From Protea cynaroides (Eukaryota; Streptophyta; Magnoliopsida; Proteales; Proteaceae), in NCBI GenBank assembly GCA_028583415.1, contig CM053267.1, positions 186,001-250,000 on the forward strand: DNA of 64,000 bases. Direction: 5' to 3'. The stretch's first letter is position 1. Every line of letters starts with the position of its first letter. Of the stretch, positions 1 through 10,060 are shown piece by piece. The position numbers were made by a program, and so were the translations under genes. The notes beneath the pieces were generated by a model that was not told the origin of the DNA, ran no database searches, and saw nothing but the letters and a program-made list of their open reading frames with translations.

Positions 1-222
1 GGAGATGTAAACTCTAAGGAATAAGACTTCTATAGAGGATAGGCCATATCAATCTATTATGATCTATGTGATTTCCTTGAGAAAAATCCCAAGGAGAACC
101 ATGAGGAGTGAATTTGATGATTAGGGTTGATAAGAATTTACTAATAATGGCCATAGGATGACCTTAGGATAAATCCCATTGAAGAACAAAAGAATTGACC
201 TAGGAAGAACTTGAATTTCAGG
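1..222 (+). mobile_element. Fragment of a diverged Tekay-type LTR, target of Tek1
   Basis: This stretch aligns by eye with about 8110-8290, the middle of the diverged LTR at 7535-9311. Both share wording around 'gaccttaggataaatcccatt' type sequence and the order of short words around it. It therefore looks like part of an LTR of that subfamily, into which Tek1 inserted at 223. The five bases before Tek1 are TCAGG, but the matching right-hand copy is lost with Tek1's 3' end. No coding sequence is seen. Confidence 0.55.
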
Positions 223-573
223 TGTAAGACCCGCACGCCATGAACCCGGTCTAACCTTACATTTCGTGTCGTGAACCGTCTACATATCATGGTCGAGCCA
301 AGTGGACCAAGTGTGTGAAGAAACCTAAGACCCAATATGAAAATTTATCCAAAAACAGTCAAAATGAGGGTAGGGTCGCATGTCTTAACAAACAGGTCCG
401 ACCCTCCCATCGACCCTCAACCATGGGTCGCAGAGGGTCTATGAATTGTCCGACCCTCCCATCGACCCTCGGTATTCGGGAAAAACAGCATGAACCGAAA
501 ATTAGGAAACTTTCCTAATTTCGATTGGAACCTTTCCTAAACTCAATGGGACTTATTTTGGGAGGTTTTACTC

Positions 574-581
574 TATAAATA
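574..581 (+). promoter_or_regulatory. TATA box of Tek1 LTR
   Basis: TATAAATA in the context CTCTATAAATAGGACGTCC. It is conserved in sequence and position in the Tekay LTRs of this window, about 350 bp from the LTR start. It probably sets the U3/R boundary about 30 bp downstream. Confidence 0.75.
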
Positions 582-2203
582 GGACGTCCCTAAGCCTCTT
601 TCACTCCTTTTACAACCCTAATTGAATTGAGAGAAAGAGAAGACAAGGAAGAGAAGAAGAAGAGAAGCAAGGAAGAGAAGAAAGCAAAAAGAAGAAGAGT
701 TGCAGAGAAGGAGTATTCTCAGGTATGAATACTAATTCCATGAGTTTCTACAGACCTTAGGTTAGATAATAAAGAGAGTGTGATCTCGGAGAAACCCAAA
801 CCATCAACCCATGGTTAGGTTTCCATGGAAAACTATGGGAGAATACATAAAAGCTATATAGGTGGATGATTCATGGTTCTAGACCATGGAATGTATGTTG
901 AATGGACTGTAGGAGCAAGCCATGGGACCCCAAACATGAAGAATGGACTAAAAGGAAAAAAATTGACCAAAACCCACCGAGGGTCACACAGAGGGTCGAT
1001 GACCATCCGACCCTATGTGACCTGAGTATCGACCCTCAGGGTTCTTGAAGTCCAGATTTGGGGAGGGTCGCACCCAGGGTCGATCATGACTCCGACCCTA
1101 CCTCCGACCCTACCTCCGACCCTCAGTTAACAGCATGGCTTTAAATTCGGAATTAATTCTAATTAAATTCTATCGACTTTGTTAGGTCTTCTAGTAATAT
1201 AATAACATTATAAAGATGATTCTAAAGCTTGGAAGAGGATCTATTAACAAGCTAAGGTAAGGGAACAAGACCTAAACTAATTGGTTAATAACAAACTGTT
1301 TTATTTCTTGAGTCCAATACCATGATTGTGATATACGTGTGTGCTTGTAATGTGCATTAAACATGTCATCCAATATTTCTATTATTACTGTTCATGCATA
1401 TTTAAATTTATTGATTATAACATGATGATGTTGATGATGGTAGGAATAGGCATGTAAATGTTTGTGTTTGGCTGGTGTACATGGTGCGGGTAGGGATGGT
1501 ATCAACCGGTACTTCGATGCCGTTCTCATCGGGGTATATTGTGCCATGGTCTATTCAAGTCATGTCTACTAAGCAACTGTTAGTGTGCTTGATGCGAGTG
1601 GAGCATCAGGGGGAGGACGTGACATTGTGGTTCAGCTTGGTCACCAGACTCTAGCTCTATCTCTACTCAAGTCTTGTCCACTAACATCGTCGTATCGCCA
1701 TTACCTTAGCGGAACTAATATGTCGTAGGACATCAGGGAGGGACGTGGCACTGTGGTTCAGCCTGGTCACCAGACCCTAGCTCTATCTCTATGGATGTAT
1801 TGAGGGATGCTGGGGTGAGGCCTTGGATACATTGTTTGACATTAGGGTTGGTTAGTTGCGAGCCCAGTTTGCAAGCCCTCGCCAACAGGGGCTTACGTGT
1901 TGGTATGGGCAACCGGTACAGCCATGCCGTTTTCATGGGGTGTATATTGTCCATGGTGGGTGCATGTGGGGCGACGGTGCCGTTTTCATTGGGCGTTTCC
2001 ACACATTCGTGTATAGAGGTGCGGCGGTCACCTATCCTTTCTATAGCATATTGCAAACTTTAAACCAGACCAAAGATATGAATTGATTGCATGCATATGT
2101 ATTGTTGCATTGTTTTGTTTGCTCACTGAGCCGTGATGTATGCTCACCCTTTCGAATTCGAATACTTTTAGTTGATGATGCAGGTACCACCGTTGAAGAT
2201 TAT

Positions 2204-2305
2204 ATGAACGCTCTTGTGTACGGGCATGTGGCGACAATGGAAGCTGAAGACTTAGTGGATATGCATGACTCCTCTTGCGAGTTCAACTCATGCGTATTCG
2301 ATTAG
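2204..2305 (+). CDS. Conserved 33-codon ORF in Tek1 LTR
   Basis: Reads MNALVYGHVATMEAED and onward, ending in a Cys-rich tail (SSCEFNSCVFD) and TAG. It lies 20 bp after a splice-acceptor-like GATGATGCAG|GTACC (AG at 2182-2183). Equivalent ORFs of the same length occur in the LTRs of Tek4 (both), Tek5 and Tek6. Tek2 and Tek3 copies vary at the ATG or stop. Function unknown. It may only be a short upstream ORF in the retroelement leader. Confidence 0.3.
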   Translation: MNALVYGHVATMEAEDLVDMHDSSCEFNSCVFD

Positions 2306-2589
2306 ATTTTATTTTGATTATTTGGGTTTAGTAAAGACATGTAATTGATATTTATTTATGTCTTAGTTGATACAGAATAATTTGCTACTTAAATATGATT
2401 ATCACATCTAGATTTCTCAGTTCATTATCTATAAGACTTCCGCTATTTACTTTATTACCTCTTATTAATGTGGAGTGTATTTTGATTTATCATATGTGGG
2501 ATAGCCTATTTGAGATCCTGGTTGAACCGTTGGATTATTGACGGTTCATCACACCGTTCTGGTTGGTGCAGAATTAGGGTGTGACAACT

Positions 2590-2601
2590 TGGTATCAGAG
2601 C
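2590..2601 (+). other. Primer-binding site (initiator Met tRNA) of Tek1
   Basis: TGGTATCAGAGC, three bases after the LTR end. This is the standard plant sequence complementary to the 3' end of initiator methionine tRNA, and it marks the start of minus-strand DNA synthesis. Confidence 0.9.
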
Positions 2602-3274
2602 TCTCGTAGGCCTTACCCATTAAACCTGAATACTTCTACTGGAGTCCATGAACTGAGTTAGATAAATTAAAAGCTTTAATACAAACACACCATAAACACC
2701 TGTGTTGGTTGAGACAGAACTTAAACAAGACAATAATGTACATATAAAAGGTGGAACCATATATATACAATCAAACAGAAAGAGAAGACCAAAAAAAATT
2801 ATCTTAATAAATAAATAATATAGGGTATTACCTATAAGTTGGGTAGTTATCCAAGTGTACAAGGATATAGTACAGTAGCAAGAAGGGAGCTTCTGTAAAG
2901 TAGAAAATTGAATGTCGAGTTGGTACTCACAAGATGTGAAACTCGACGTATGACAAAGAAAGGAGAAAATGGCTAGTAATGCCTAATTCCCTTCAAAGGT
3001 CAAGGGAACGATCTCAGACTTAATCCAACAGAGATAGGAGTACAATAGCTATACACCAAAGATGAGAGTAACTATAAAAGAAAGTAAAGCTATACTCCTG
3101 GGTGACGTGGAGACTCAAAGTGAGATCCATTACAAGCTGATCTATTGCCCACTAAGCAAGAAGAGGATATTGCAACTTGACCCCACCACTATCAGGGTCG
3201 AAAATGGATAATGAAAACTCATCTGAGCAGATGCTAGATAATGATAATCAGATTAGAGCGAATCAAAGGAGGTG
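2602..3274 (+). other. Tek1 leader, first part (antisense-gene 3'UTR remnant)
   Basis: There is no sense ORF. Read on the minus strand, about 2640-2860 resembles the stretch after the antisense gene of Tek3 (about 51440-51600). Both share the order 'ttattctctt..taag', 'gtgcttat.gtgtgt' and 'tttatcctaactcagttca'. I infer that Tek1 descends from an element that carried the antisense gene and lost its coding region. The rest of this stretch is closely matched in Tek4 (35033-35770). Confidence 0.5.
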
Positions 3275-3690
3275 AACAACCAGACCACTCCAGCCAACCA
3301 CCTGGACTATTAAGTACCTTGGTTATGGTTGTCATAAACTTGACCCAATAAAATACAAGAGCAACAACAGATGAGACCGACTATGAAAGTTGCTATGTAA
3401 ATCACTACCCAAGTTGTTGATGCTACATCAACACCTCCGGGTCAAACCAAGTATGGTACCAATTGATAGCATCACTGTACCCCAACACCTGTTATAGCTA
3501 TAACACAGTGCCTACCACACAGCAAATCCTAGTAATGCACACCCCAGTGCAGAAGTTTGGTGCACAACAAGCAATGTATCAAGGTGGTTACCCTTATCAG
3601 CCATCGATGTATGGGATAACTGCATCATGACACAATGATCCGACCAAGGATTTAGGAATATTTTCTGAAGATTAAACCTCAAACGTTTTC
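3275..3690 (+). pseudogene. Second, decayed gag N-terminal piece in Tek1 leader
   Basis: Broken frames here echo the N-terminal part of gag. A piece like TLVMVVINL matches the gag segment DLVTVVMNLAQ, and later GGYPYQPSMYG matches GGYQYQPPMYG, followed by a degenerate equivalent of FLKMKPKEF. The order and spacing fit gag, so this is an old extra gag fragment upstream of the better-preserved gag at 4318. Tek4 keeps only its first part (near 35700-35790). Confidence 0.6.
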
Positions 3691-4317
3691 AGCAAGGATT
3701 TAATCTATTGTAGCCATATGACGAGAAAATTTATATAGGATGCGGTGCATTATTGATTTACTCTTATGATTATAGAGGATGCACATACCAGATTTTAATT
3801 TCTCGGACCATGACAGGATACCTTCTTGATTTAACCTGTCAATTGGAGTTATAGATATTGTTTCTTTAGTATTAGTCCTGATTATACCAATCTGAATCAT
3901 TCTCATGATCGACAACAAGATCAGAGATATGAACTGAATGAATAGTTAAATGTTTAATCGTGTTGAGCGTACGTCTTCTGATTTATACCTGATTTATTGA
4001 TGTACGAAATCTTTCTCCTGATTTATACTTGATTTACTGATGTATGAAAGCTTCTCCAGATTTACTCTTGTAGTGCCTTTGACCAATGGTATTATATACT
4101 CGGGAAAAATGGATGATTTCCCAGGGTCGGATACTGAGGGTCGGATACCCATCGACCCCCACCATCGACCCTGCATAGAAAAGACAGTATTTTTCATGAA
4201 TGATCTGAAAATTTTGAAAATACCATTGGTTAGTGTATCCTAATATGATAATGAAGTATATATTGATTGTCTCATGTGTTCTATGACTTTTCAGACACTA
4301 CACCACCAGAATAGGAA
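3691..4317 (+). other. Tek1 leader, second part
   Basis: The first half, to about 4060, holds short repeated phrases (several variants of 'tgatttatacttgatttactgatgta') and no coding signal. From about 4080 it matches the region just upstream of gag in Tek4 and, in reverse, the promoter side of the antisense gene of Tek3. It includes GGGTCGA/TCGACCC motifs at 4125-4175. Confidence 0.5.
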
Positions 4318-5597
4318 ATGGTTGGGCGAAGAGGGAACAGACGCGAACGTAACCAAATCCCACCACCACCACCGGTGATGAAATCAGTCATGAAATTCCT
4401 AAAGTACCAGAGAATCCAAACGTGGCACCGCCAGGAGCTAATGGTCAGGCAAATCCTACAAACTTGCCAGCCCCACCTATAGATTTAGTTACAGTCGTAA
4501 TGAACTTGGCACAACAACTGCAACAAATACAACAGGTACAAACTAATATGCAAGCTGCCATAGGCGTGGTTTTTCCAGTTGCACATACGACACAGATGCC
4601 AGCAGGACAGGCAAGCACAATACCAGGGGGAAATAATGCAGTACCTCATGCACCCCAAACACCAGTCATGCAAGCTCTAGTGCAAAACCCTGAGATAGCT
4701 CAAGGTGGTTATCAGTACCAACCACCTATGTATGGGGCCTATGCTCCGTATCAATTGGACCACTCCCGGACCGGTCGGGCATTTTCTTAAGATGAAGCCC
4801 AAAGAATTCTATGGTAAGCCGACAGATCCTTTGTGGCCGGCACAATCGGATTGACGAAATGGAAAGAAATTTTATGATGATGACCGTAAATGAGGAGGAG
4901 AAAGTGTTGTGTGCCACATTTATGCTCAAGAGCGATGCACACCATTGGTGGAAGTCTACCAGGACATATCTATTAGCCAAACACGCCCACTTGACCTGGG
5001 ATATATACAAAGAGGCATTCTTTGAGAAATACTTCCCTAGAAGTTTTAGAGATTCTATGGAGAGAGAGTTCCCTGAGTTTATATCAGGGGCAGATGATTG
5101 TCGACGCATATCAACAGCGTTATGAGGAGCTGTTTTTTTTCGCACCAGTCAGTATGCAAGAGGAGGATACGAAAACCCGAAGGTTCGTCATGGGACTTAG
5201 GGGAAGCATACGCGAACATGTTTTGGGACTGGAGAAGAAAATCTACAATGAAGCTGTACAAATTCCTCGAGTGATAGAGTCGAGCCAGAAAGAGAGCTAT
5301 TTTACTCAAAATAGGGGAATAAAAAGGCCAAATGAAAATTTTTACAACGGAGGCAACACCAAGGTATTCCAACCCTTCCGTACCCAGGGCTTCAATCTTG
5401 CAACCAAAACCATTTCGGGAACCCCACGGCAACCAAAGCAAAATGGTGAGGGGATCAGGTGTTTTAACTGCAACCAAGTAGGGCATGTCTCAAGAGAGTG
5501 TACTAAGCCCAGAAAACAACTACAGCAAGTAAGAGTTTACGCTGTTTCAGCCAAGGATTCTGCCGCATCGTCTGATGTAGTCACAGGTATGACCTGA
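4318..5597 (+). pseudogene. gag: Gag of Tek1 (frameshifted)
   Basis: Capsid/nucleocapsid polyprotein of a Ty3/gypsy element. The start is taken at the ATG that matches the Tek4 gag start (MVGRRGN versus MAGQRGN). Visible parts: a Pro/Gln-rich N-terminus, the retrotransposon gag core (WIDEMERNF-like, HHWWKSTR, AFFEKYFPRSF, RYEELFFFAP), and a CCHC zinc knuckle CFNCNQVGHVSREC near 5461-5502. Small indels break the frame near 4375, 4790, 4850 and 5075, so no full-length protein is possible. The 3' end runs into an intron-like segment at 5587. Confidence 0.85.
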
Positions 5598-5655
5598 ATA
5601 TGTCATTTTATGTTACATTGCATGAGCATGTAGACTAAATTAAAACAAATCATAG
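5587..5655 (+). other. Intron-like segment between gag and protease, Tek1
   Basis: 69 nt running from GTATGACC to CATAG, flanked by ACAG and GTATCATACC. In the gag frame the segment gives two stops (TGA, then TAG). Removing it joins the gag frame to the protease frame in phase. Equivalent 69-70 nt segments occur in Tek2, Tek3 and Tek4. Splicing is inferred, not shown. Confidence 0.5.
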
Positions 5656-5882
5656 GTATCATACCTAGTAATGACATTCCTACCAGAGTGCTCTTTGATT
5701 ATGGAGCTACTCATCCTTTTATATCTGTGTCATTTGGAAAGAAACTAAATATACCCCTTAAGTCTTTAGATTTCAAACTGCTTATACGATCGCCGATGGG
5801 AATTATGAAGTCCAAGGAAGGACCCAGTATAAATGCTACCTTATGTTTTGCAGCAATAGATTCAGATTTGGAAGGAGAGTAA
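5656..5882 (+). pseudogene. Protease remnant of Tek1
   Basis: Start of the retropepsin domain: IPTRVLFDYGATHPFISVS and onward. The catalytic motif D-S-G found in Tek2 and Tek3 is D-Y-G here, as in Tek4, so the protease is expected to be inactive. After about 65 residues the frame diverges from the family and stops at 5880-5882. The second half of protease and all of RT are gone. Confidence 0.75.
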
Positions 5883-6660
5883 CATATAATAGAAACTCGT
5901 GATGATCCAATTAAGCAAGAATTTATGGATGAATTTATGGAGCAATAGTTCGTCGGTTGTGCTTGCGGCATTAAAGATCATCTCTGAATTGATGGATGAA
6001 GTAGAATTAGTAATTTTGTTAGGTCTGTATATAGGAACAGTGTAAGCAGACTTAGAAAAGAAAAACCAAACCCTGACTTTTGTTTTGGGAATGGAACTGC
6101 AGTATCGTGAACTATGTCAATGATTTGCCACTGACTCCCAAATCGGTTGACATGGTTGGGTGGTTGTTGATCGTCTTATGAAAATAGCTCATTCCATTGC
6201 TATACGACCTCGGTATGCTTTGGAGCGGCTAACTAAGCTATATGTGGATAATATTGCCAGATTGAATGGTATGCATGAGAGCTTAGTGTCGGTCAAAGGC
6301 TCATGCTAATCTTGAAATTTTGGGAGAATCTACAGAGAACAATGGGGACAAAGTTGAAGTTGAGTACCGCATTTTACCTTAAACCGACGGACGGTCAGGG
6401 CGGACTATACAAATCCTAAGAGATATGCCCCGAGTTTATGAAATTGATTTCAAGGAACTTGAGTTGAGAAGTTACCGTGAATTGAAGTTGCTATTAAGCT
6501 ACCATGTAAATGTCACCTATCAAGCATGGTACTGTAGAAATGTCAAATTCCTTTATTATGGAATAAAATTGGTGAATGAAGAATTTTGGAAACCTAAGTC
6601 TAATGAAGAAAACTATCGAGTGGCAGACAAGATCAAAGAAAAGGGGCAGGATAGCTCAGG
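5883..6660 (+). pseudogene. Integrase remnant of Tek1
   Basis: After about 200 bp without family similarity, broken frames match integrase. Near 6120 LPLTPKSVDM resembles the core start LPLTPRVVDA. Near 6240 LYVDNIARLNGMHESLVS resembles LYVDNIVRLHGVPESIVS. Near 6390 the HPQTDGQSERT region is scrambled. The piece continues to a damaged stretch before the copia junction. The catalytic residues cannot all be found. The same pieces in the same order occur in Tek4. Confidence 0.7.
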
Positions 6661-6760
6661 ATGGTTTTATCTTGCAGGATTGTTTTGCGGGGAGCTGCTG
6701 CACCGAATAGAGGGGCAGGATAGCTCAGGATGGTTTTATCTTGCAGGATGGTTTTACCTA
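6643..6760 (+). repeat. Duplicated gypsy/copia junction
   Basis: A block of about 39 bp starting GGGGCAGGATAGCTCAGGAT and running into GGTTTTATCTTGCAGG occurs at 6643 and again at 6712. Its first half is Tek1 sequence (compare Tek4 near 39060). Its second half is copia LTR sequence (compare 14063-14081). The join itself is therefore duplicated. Confidence 0.75.
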
Positions 6761-7130
6761 CAATGCGTAGACACTGGGTAGGTATCCTTCAGAAGGGTTG
6801 TTTTATCTTGCAGGATGGTTTGCGGGGAGCTGCTGCACCGAATAGAGGGCAAATATAGCCTTAAGGAGAGTGTACCAACACGACTCAACCCTACATCATT
6901 TTCGGATTCATCCTATAACGTATGTACTGGTATATTTCATTTATGTGCATTCTAGTTTTTAGCATATGGTTAGGTTGACATATAACCTATTAGATGCATA
7001 TAAGATTATTGCATGTCTGTCCTTTATTACTTGATTATTAATTATTGAATATTAATTAATTGTTTGTTACATCATTATTGATTAGTTTATACAATATATA
7101 TTGCTATACCTTGTCGTTTTTAATACAATT
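6761..7130 (+). repeat. Truncated 5' LTR of Cop1
   Basis: This matches the last third of the 3' LTR (about 14030-14395). Shared words include CCTTCAGAAGGGTTG, GTGTACCAACACGACTCAAC and ATACAATATATATTG. The U3 part and TATA box are missing. The expected CCAACA end is decayed near 7125, and no clear PBS follows. Confidence 0.75.
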
Positions 7131-7534
7131 CTTAAGACTGTATTTATTGTTATATATTGTCGAGACTGTTATCATGGCCAATTCTGAATTTGGTGTGACC
7201 ACTGAGGTTGTTCCTGATATGGGAAAAATGCACATCATGTCTGAGTTTGACAGCATTGAGTCATTTAATGGTTCAAACTACAAGCATTGGAGGCAAATGA
7301 TACACTTTATCCTATCCCAACTGGGTGCCATATTTGCACTTACTAAAAAAATACCAGAGGACTCTAATGATGTTGAAATAAAGTCAAAAAGGGCTGCATG
7401 GATTAATGTTGATTTCTAATGCAAGAACAGGATCCTGAATGCAATGACCAATGATCTGTACAATGTGTATTGCTCGTATGACTATGCTTGTAACAAATGG
7501 AAAGCACTTGACAAAAAATATTTCCTAGAATATA

Positions 7535-9311
7535 TGTAAGACTCATACGCCACAAATCCAGTCTAACCTTATGTTCTCGTGTCGTAACCGGTCTTCCCAT
7601 CATAACTAGCTCAAGTAAACTAATTGTATGAAGGAACCACAAGATAAGATAAGCAACAAGTCAAATCTAGTTGGTGTGGTTGACTGTTTAAGGTTGTGTG
7701 GAAGCAATGAGTTAAAAACTAAAAATCAGTAAATTTTGGTTGTGTGGTCGCATTTTTGAGGGGTGTGGCATGTGGACAACAGATTCTGCGACCACACGAT
7801 GTTGAACTGACTTCATCTTTAGGAAACTTTCCTAATTTGAGGGGATTTCTTTCCTAATTGAAAGAGTCTATATGGAGGTTTTTCATCTATATAAGGGACG
7901 TTCCTTAGCCTCTCTTACTCTTTTAGAACCCAAATTAAAACTCTAAACCTAAGAGAAAAAGAGAGAGAGGAAGAGAAGGAGAAGAAGCTTGGAGAAGGGT
8001 TTTGCAGAGAAGAATTCTATCTCTTTATAGCAAGCTTAAGGTGTGAACCTATCTTTGTAAAGCTAGATCAGATAGGATAGTTCATTTTCATCAAGTTGAT
8101 GTGTTGAATCTAATGTAATGATTTTAGTTATGAAATTTCTAAGGAAAACCATAAGAGAATAGGTTAGGGATAATTAATAAGGATAAACTGTGAATAAAGG
8201 TCATAGAATGATCTTAAGGTGAATCCCATTGATAAACCAAGAGGAGGAACTCCTATGAGAAGTAAAAATCAACCAAACTTCGTATGGTTGCAACTATGGT
8301 CGACCACAGCTATTTGGGAAATTCCCCAAAATCGTATGGTTGCTGTGGTCGATGGATAGACCACACAGTGTGTGGTCACATATATTGAGAATATAGGTTC
8401 GACCACACCTACGACCACACAATAACAGCAAGTATATTTTGAGACCAGACAAGGTTTTCGACTACTGTAACTTAGTAAACTTGAACCCTAACTTAAATAC
8501 ATTAATTATTTGGGTTCCCAATAGATTCAAGTAACTTCCAAACCTTGGGAGAGGAACAAACATCAATCAAAGGTGAGGGAACAAGACCTAAACTAATTGG
8601 ATAATAACAAACTATTTTTATTTTATTTGTCCAATACAATGAATGATTCTATGCTTGTATGCTTGTAAAGTGCATCTCACATGTCATCCAATATTACTAT
8701 TATTTCTGCTCATGCATATTTATTTCTGTCTATTTATAACATGATGATGATGATGCTAAGAATAGACATGTGATTGTGTGTGTGGCTAGTGTGTTGGATG
8801 CGAGTAGAGCATCAGGAGGAGGACGTGGCATTGTGGTTCAGCCTGGTCACCAGACTCTAGCTCTATCTCTACTCAAATCTTGCCCACTAACATCGTTGTA
8901 TTGTCATTACCTTAGCAGAACTATTACGTCGTAGGGCATCAGGGGAGGTGGTCGGACCGTGTGGTCTTCGACTCTGCCGGGGGCCTTAGCTCTATCTCAA
9001 TGGAAGTATTGAGGGATGCTGGGGTGAGACCTTAGATACATTGGATGGCATTAGAATTGGTTAGTTGCGAGTCCAATTTGAAAGCTCTCGCCAATAAGGG
9101 CTTACGTGTTGGTATGGGTAGGGCATCAGGGAAAGTGTTGGCGGTGTGTGATCTGGACACTTTAGCTCTATCTCTATTCCATGGTGGATGCTTGTAAGAC
9201 GGCAATGGTGTTTAATCCATTAGGTGGATTCACACACTCATGTATAGAGGTGCGGTGACCACCAAACATTTCTATAGCATATTGCAAACTTAAAATCGGA
9301 CCAAAGAAGGA
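7535..9311 (+). mobile_element. Diverged Tekay-type LTR inside copia gag, lacking its 3' end
   Basis: Begins TGTAAGACTC like the other Tekay LTRs. It contains the TATA promoter, GA-rich leader, splice-donor-like AAG|GTGTGAAC (about 8040), and three TAGCTCTATCTCTA modules (about 8806, 8932, 9117). Its motif clusters use TGTGGTCG in place of AGGGTCG. It stops near 'cggaccaaagaagg', about 500 bp short of the usual LTR end. GAATATATG occurs on both sides (7528-7536 and 9310-9318), consistent with a 5-bp target duplication. Confidence 0.75.
7888..7895 (+). promoter_or_regulatory. TATA box of the diverged LTR
   Basis: TATATAAG followed by GGACGTTCCTTAGCCTCT, the counterpart of TATAAATAGGACGTCCCTAAGCC in the other LTRs. 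Confidence 0.65.
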
Positions 9312-9790
9312 ATATATGAATGTATCCATGCAAATGGACATGTTCCAGGTTCTGATTGCAAGCCTTGTCAAAGAAGGGATCTCACGACCAGAATAATTTG
9401 TTTCTGCAACATTGATTGAAAAGTTGCCAAACTCCTAGAGTGAGTTTAAGTCACATATGAAGCACAAATCTAAGGATTAGACCTTGGAGCACTATATTAT
9501 GCGAATCAAAATTGAAGAGAAGAACCATAAAACTGATAGGGTAGAAAAAGCCAAGGAATACAAAACCAAGGCCAACCTTGTGGAAAACGGCATAACCGAA
9601 AAGAGGGACAAATCTAAGAAGTTTCTTTAGGTAAAGAAAGAAGACAAATTCAAGAAGACCAAGGGAGGATGCTTCTTTTGTGGAAAATCGAGTCACTTTA
9701 AAAATGATTGCAGAGCCTTCAAGAAGAAACATGGAAACGACAAAACCAAGGTTCACCTCACTGAAGAGGACTTGTTTGCAGCTGTTGTAA

Positions 9791-10060
9791 CTAAGGTAAA
9801 TTTGGTTGAAAGACCAAAGGAGTGGATCATAGACACTGGAGCTATTAAACACATTTATGCTGACTGATCTAATTTTGTCAAATATTCTCCGGTCAAAGCA
9901 AATGATTTAGTGTACATGGGGGATTCTCAAACCTCACAAGTTATGGGCAAAGGTCAAGTAGCTCTGAAGCTAACTTCTGGAAAGACCCTTGTGTTGAACG
10001 AAGTGTTGCATGTCACAGATATCTGAAGAAATCTTGTTTCTGGTTTCTGTCTGAATAAAG
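9791..10060 (+). pseudogene. Protease of Cop1
   Basis: Copia aspartic protease. EWIIDTGAIKHIYAD near 9822-9866 is the usual W-x-x-D-S/T-G-A motif with the catalytic Asp kept. A TGA follows at about 9867. Later blocks (VYMGDSQTSQVMGKG, LVLNEVLHVTDI) match the family, and another stop lies at 10024. Downstream it runs into the GAG-pre-integrase region. Confidence 0.75.

Larger units (their letters stand above)
223..2586 (+). repeat. 5' LTR of Tek1
   Basis: It starts TGTAAGACCC and ends GGTGTGACA, directly before the PBS, and is 2364 bp long, similar to the other Tekay LTRs here (2283-2379 bp). In order it holds clusters of GGGTCGA/TCGACCC motifs, a TATA box, a GA-rich leader, a splice-donor-like CAG|GTATGAAT at about 722, a second GGGTCGA cluster, two copies of a module ending in TAGCTCTATCTCTA (about 1604-1670 and 1731-1792), and a conserved short ORF near the 3' end. 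Confidence 0.9.
223..6660 (+). mobile_element. Tek1: non-autonomous Tekay-type Ty3/gypsy element, 3' truncated
   Basis: Order: 5' LTR (223-2586), initiator-Met PBS (2590-2601), a long leader containing a second decayed gag piece, gag (4318-5597), protease remnant, then integrase remnant ending near 6660 where copia sequence starts. RT, RNase H and the start of integrase are missing. Tek4 has the same deletion and the same altered protease motif, so the deletion predates both insertions. There is no 3' LTR. Sequence similarity to Tek4 is high throughout the internal region. Confidence 0.85.
7174..9790 (+). pseudogene. gag: Gag of Cop1, interrupted by an LTR
   Basis: The start ATG at 7174 gives MANSEFGVTTEVV, then FNGSNYKHWRQMIHF, typical of the copia gag N-terminus. 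A TAA at 7417-7419 stops the frame, and the sequence continues to 7534. After the inserted LTR the same frame resumes at about 9312 (NVSMQMDMFQVLIASLVKEG), with stops near 9400, 9460 and 9630. A zinc knuckle CFFCGKSSHFKNDC lies at about 9670-9711. The exact frame continuity across the insertion shows the insertion point. Confidence 0.8.

Noticed and set aside
2587..2605. Possible tRNA gene near TGGTATCAGAGC
   Set aside because: Only the 3'-end complement of initiator Met tRNA is present. It is a primer-binding site.
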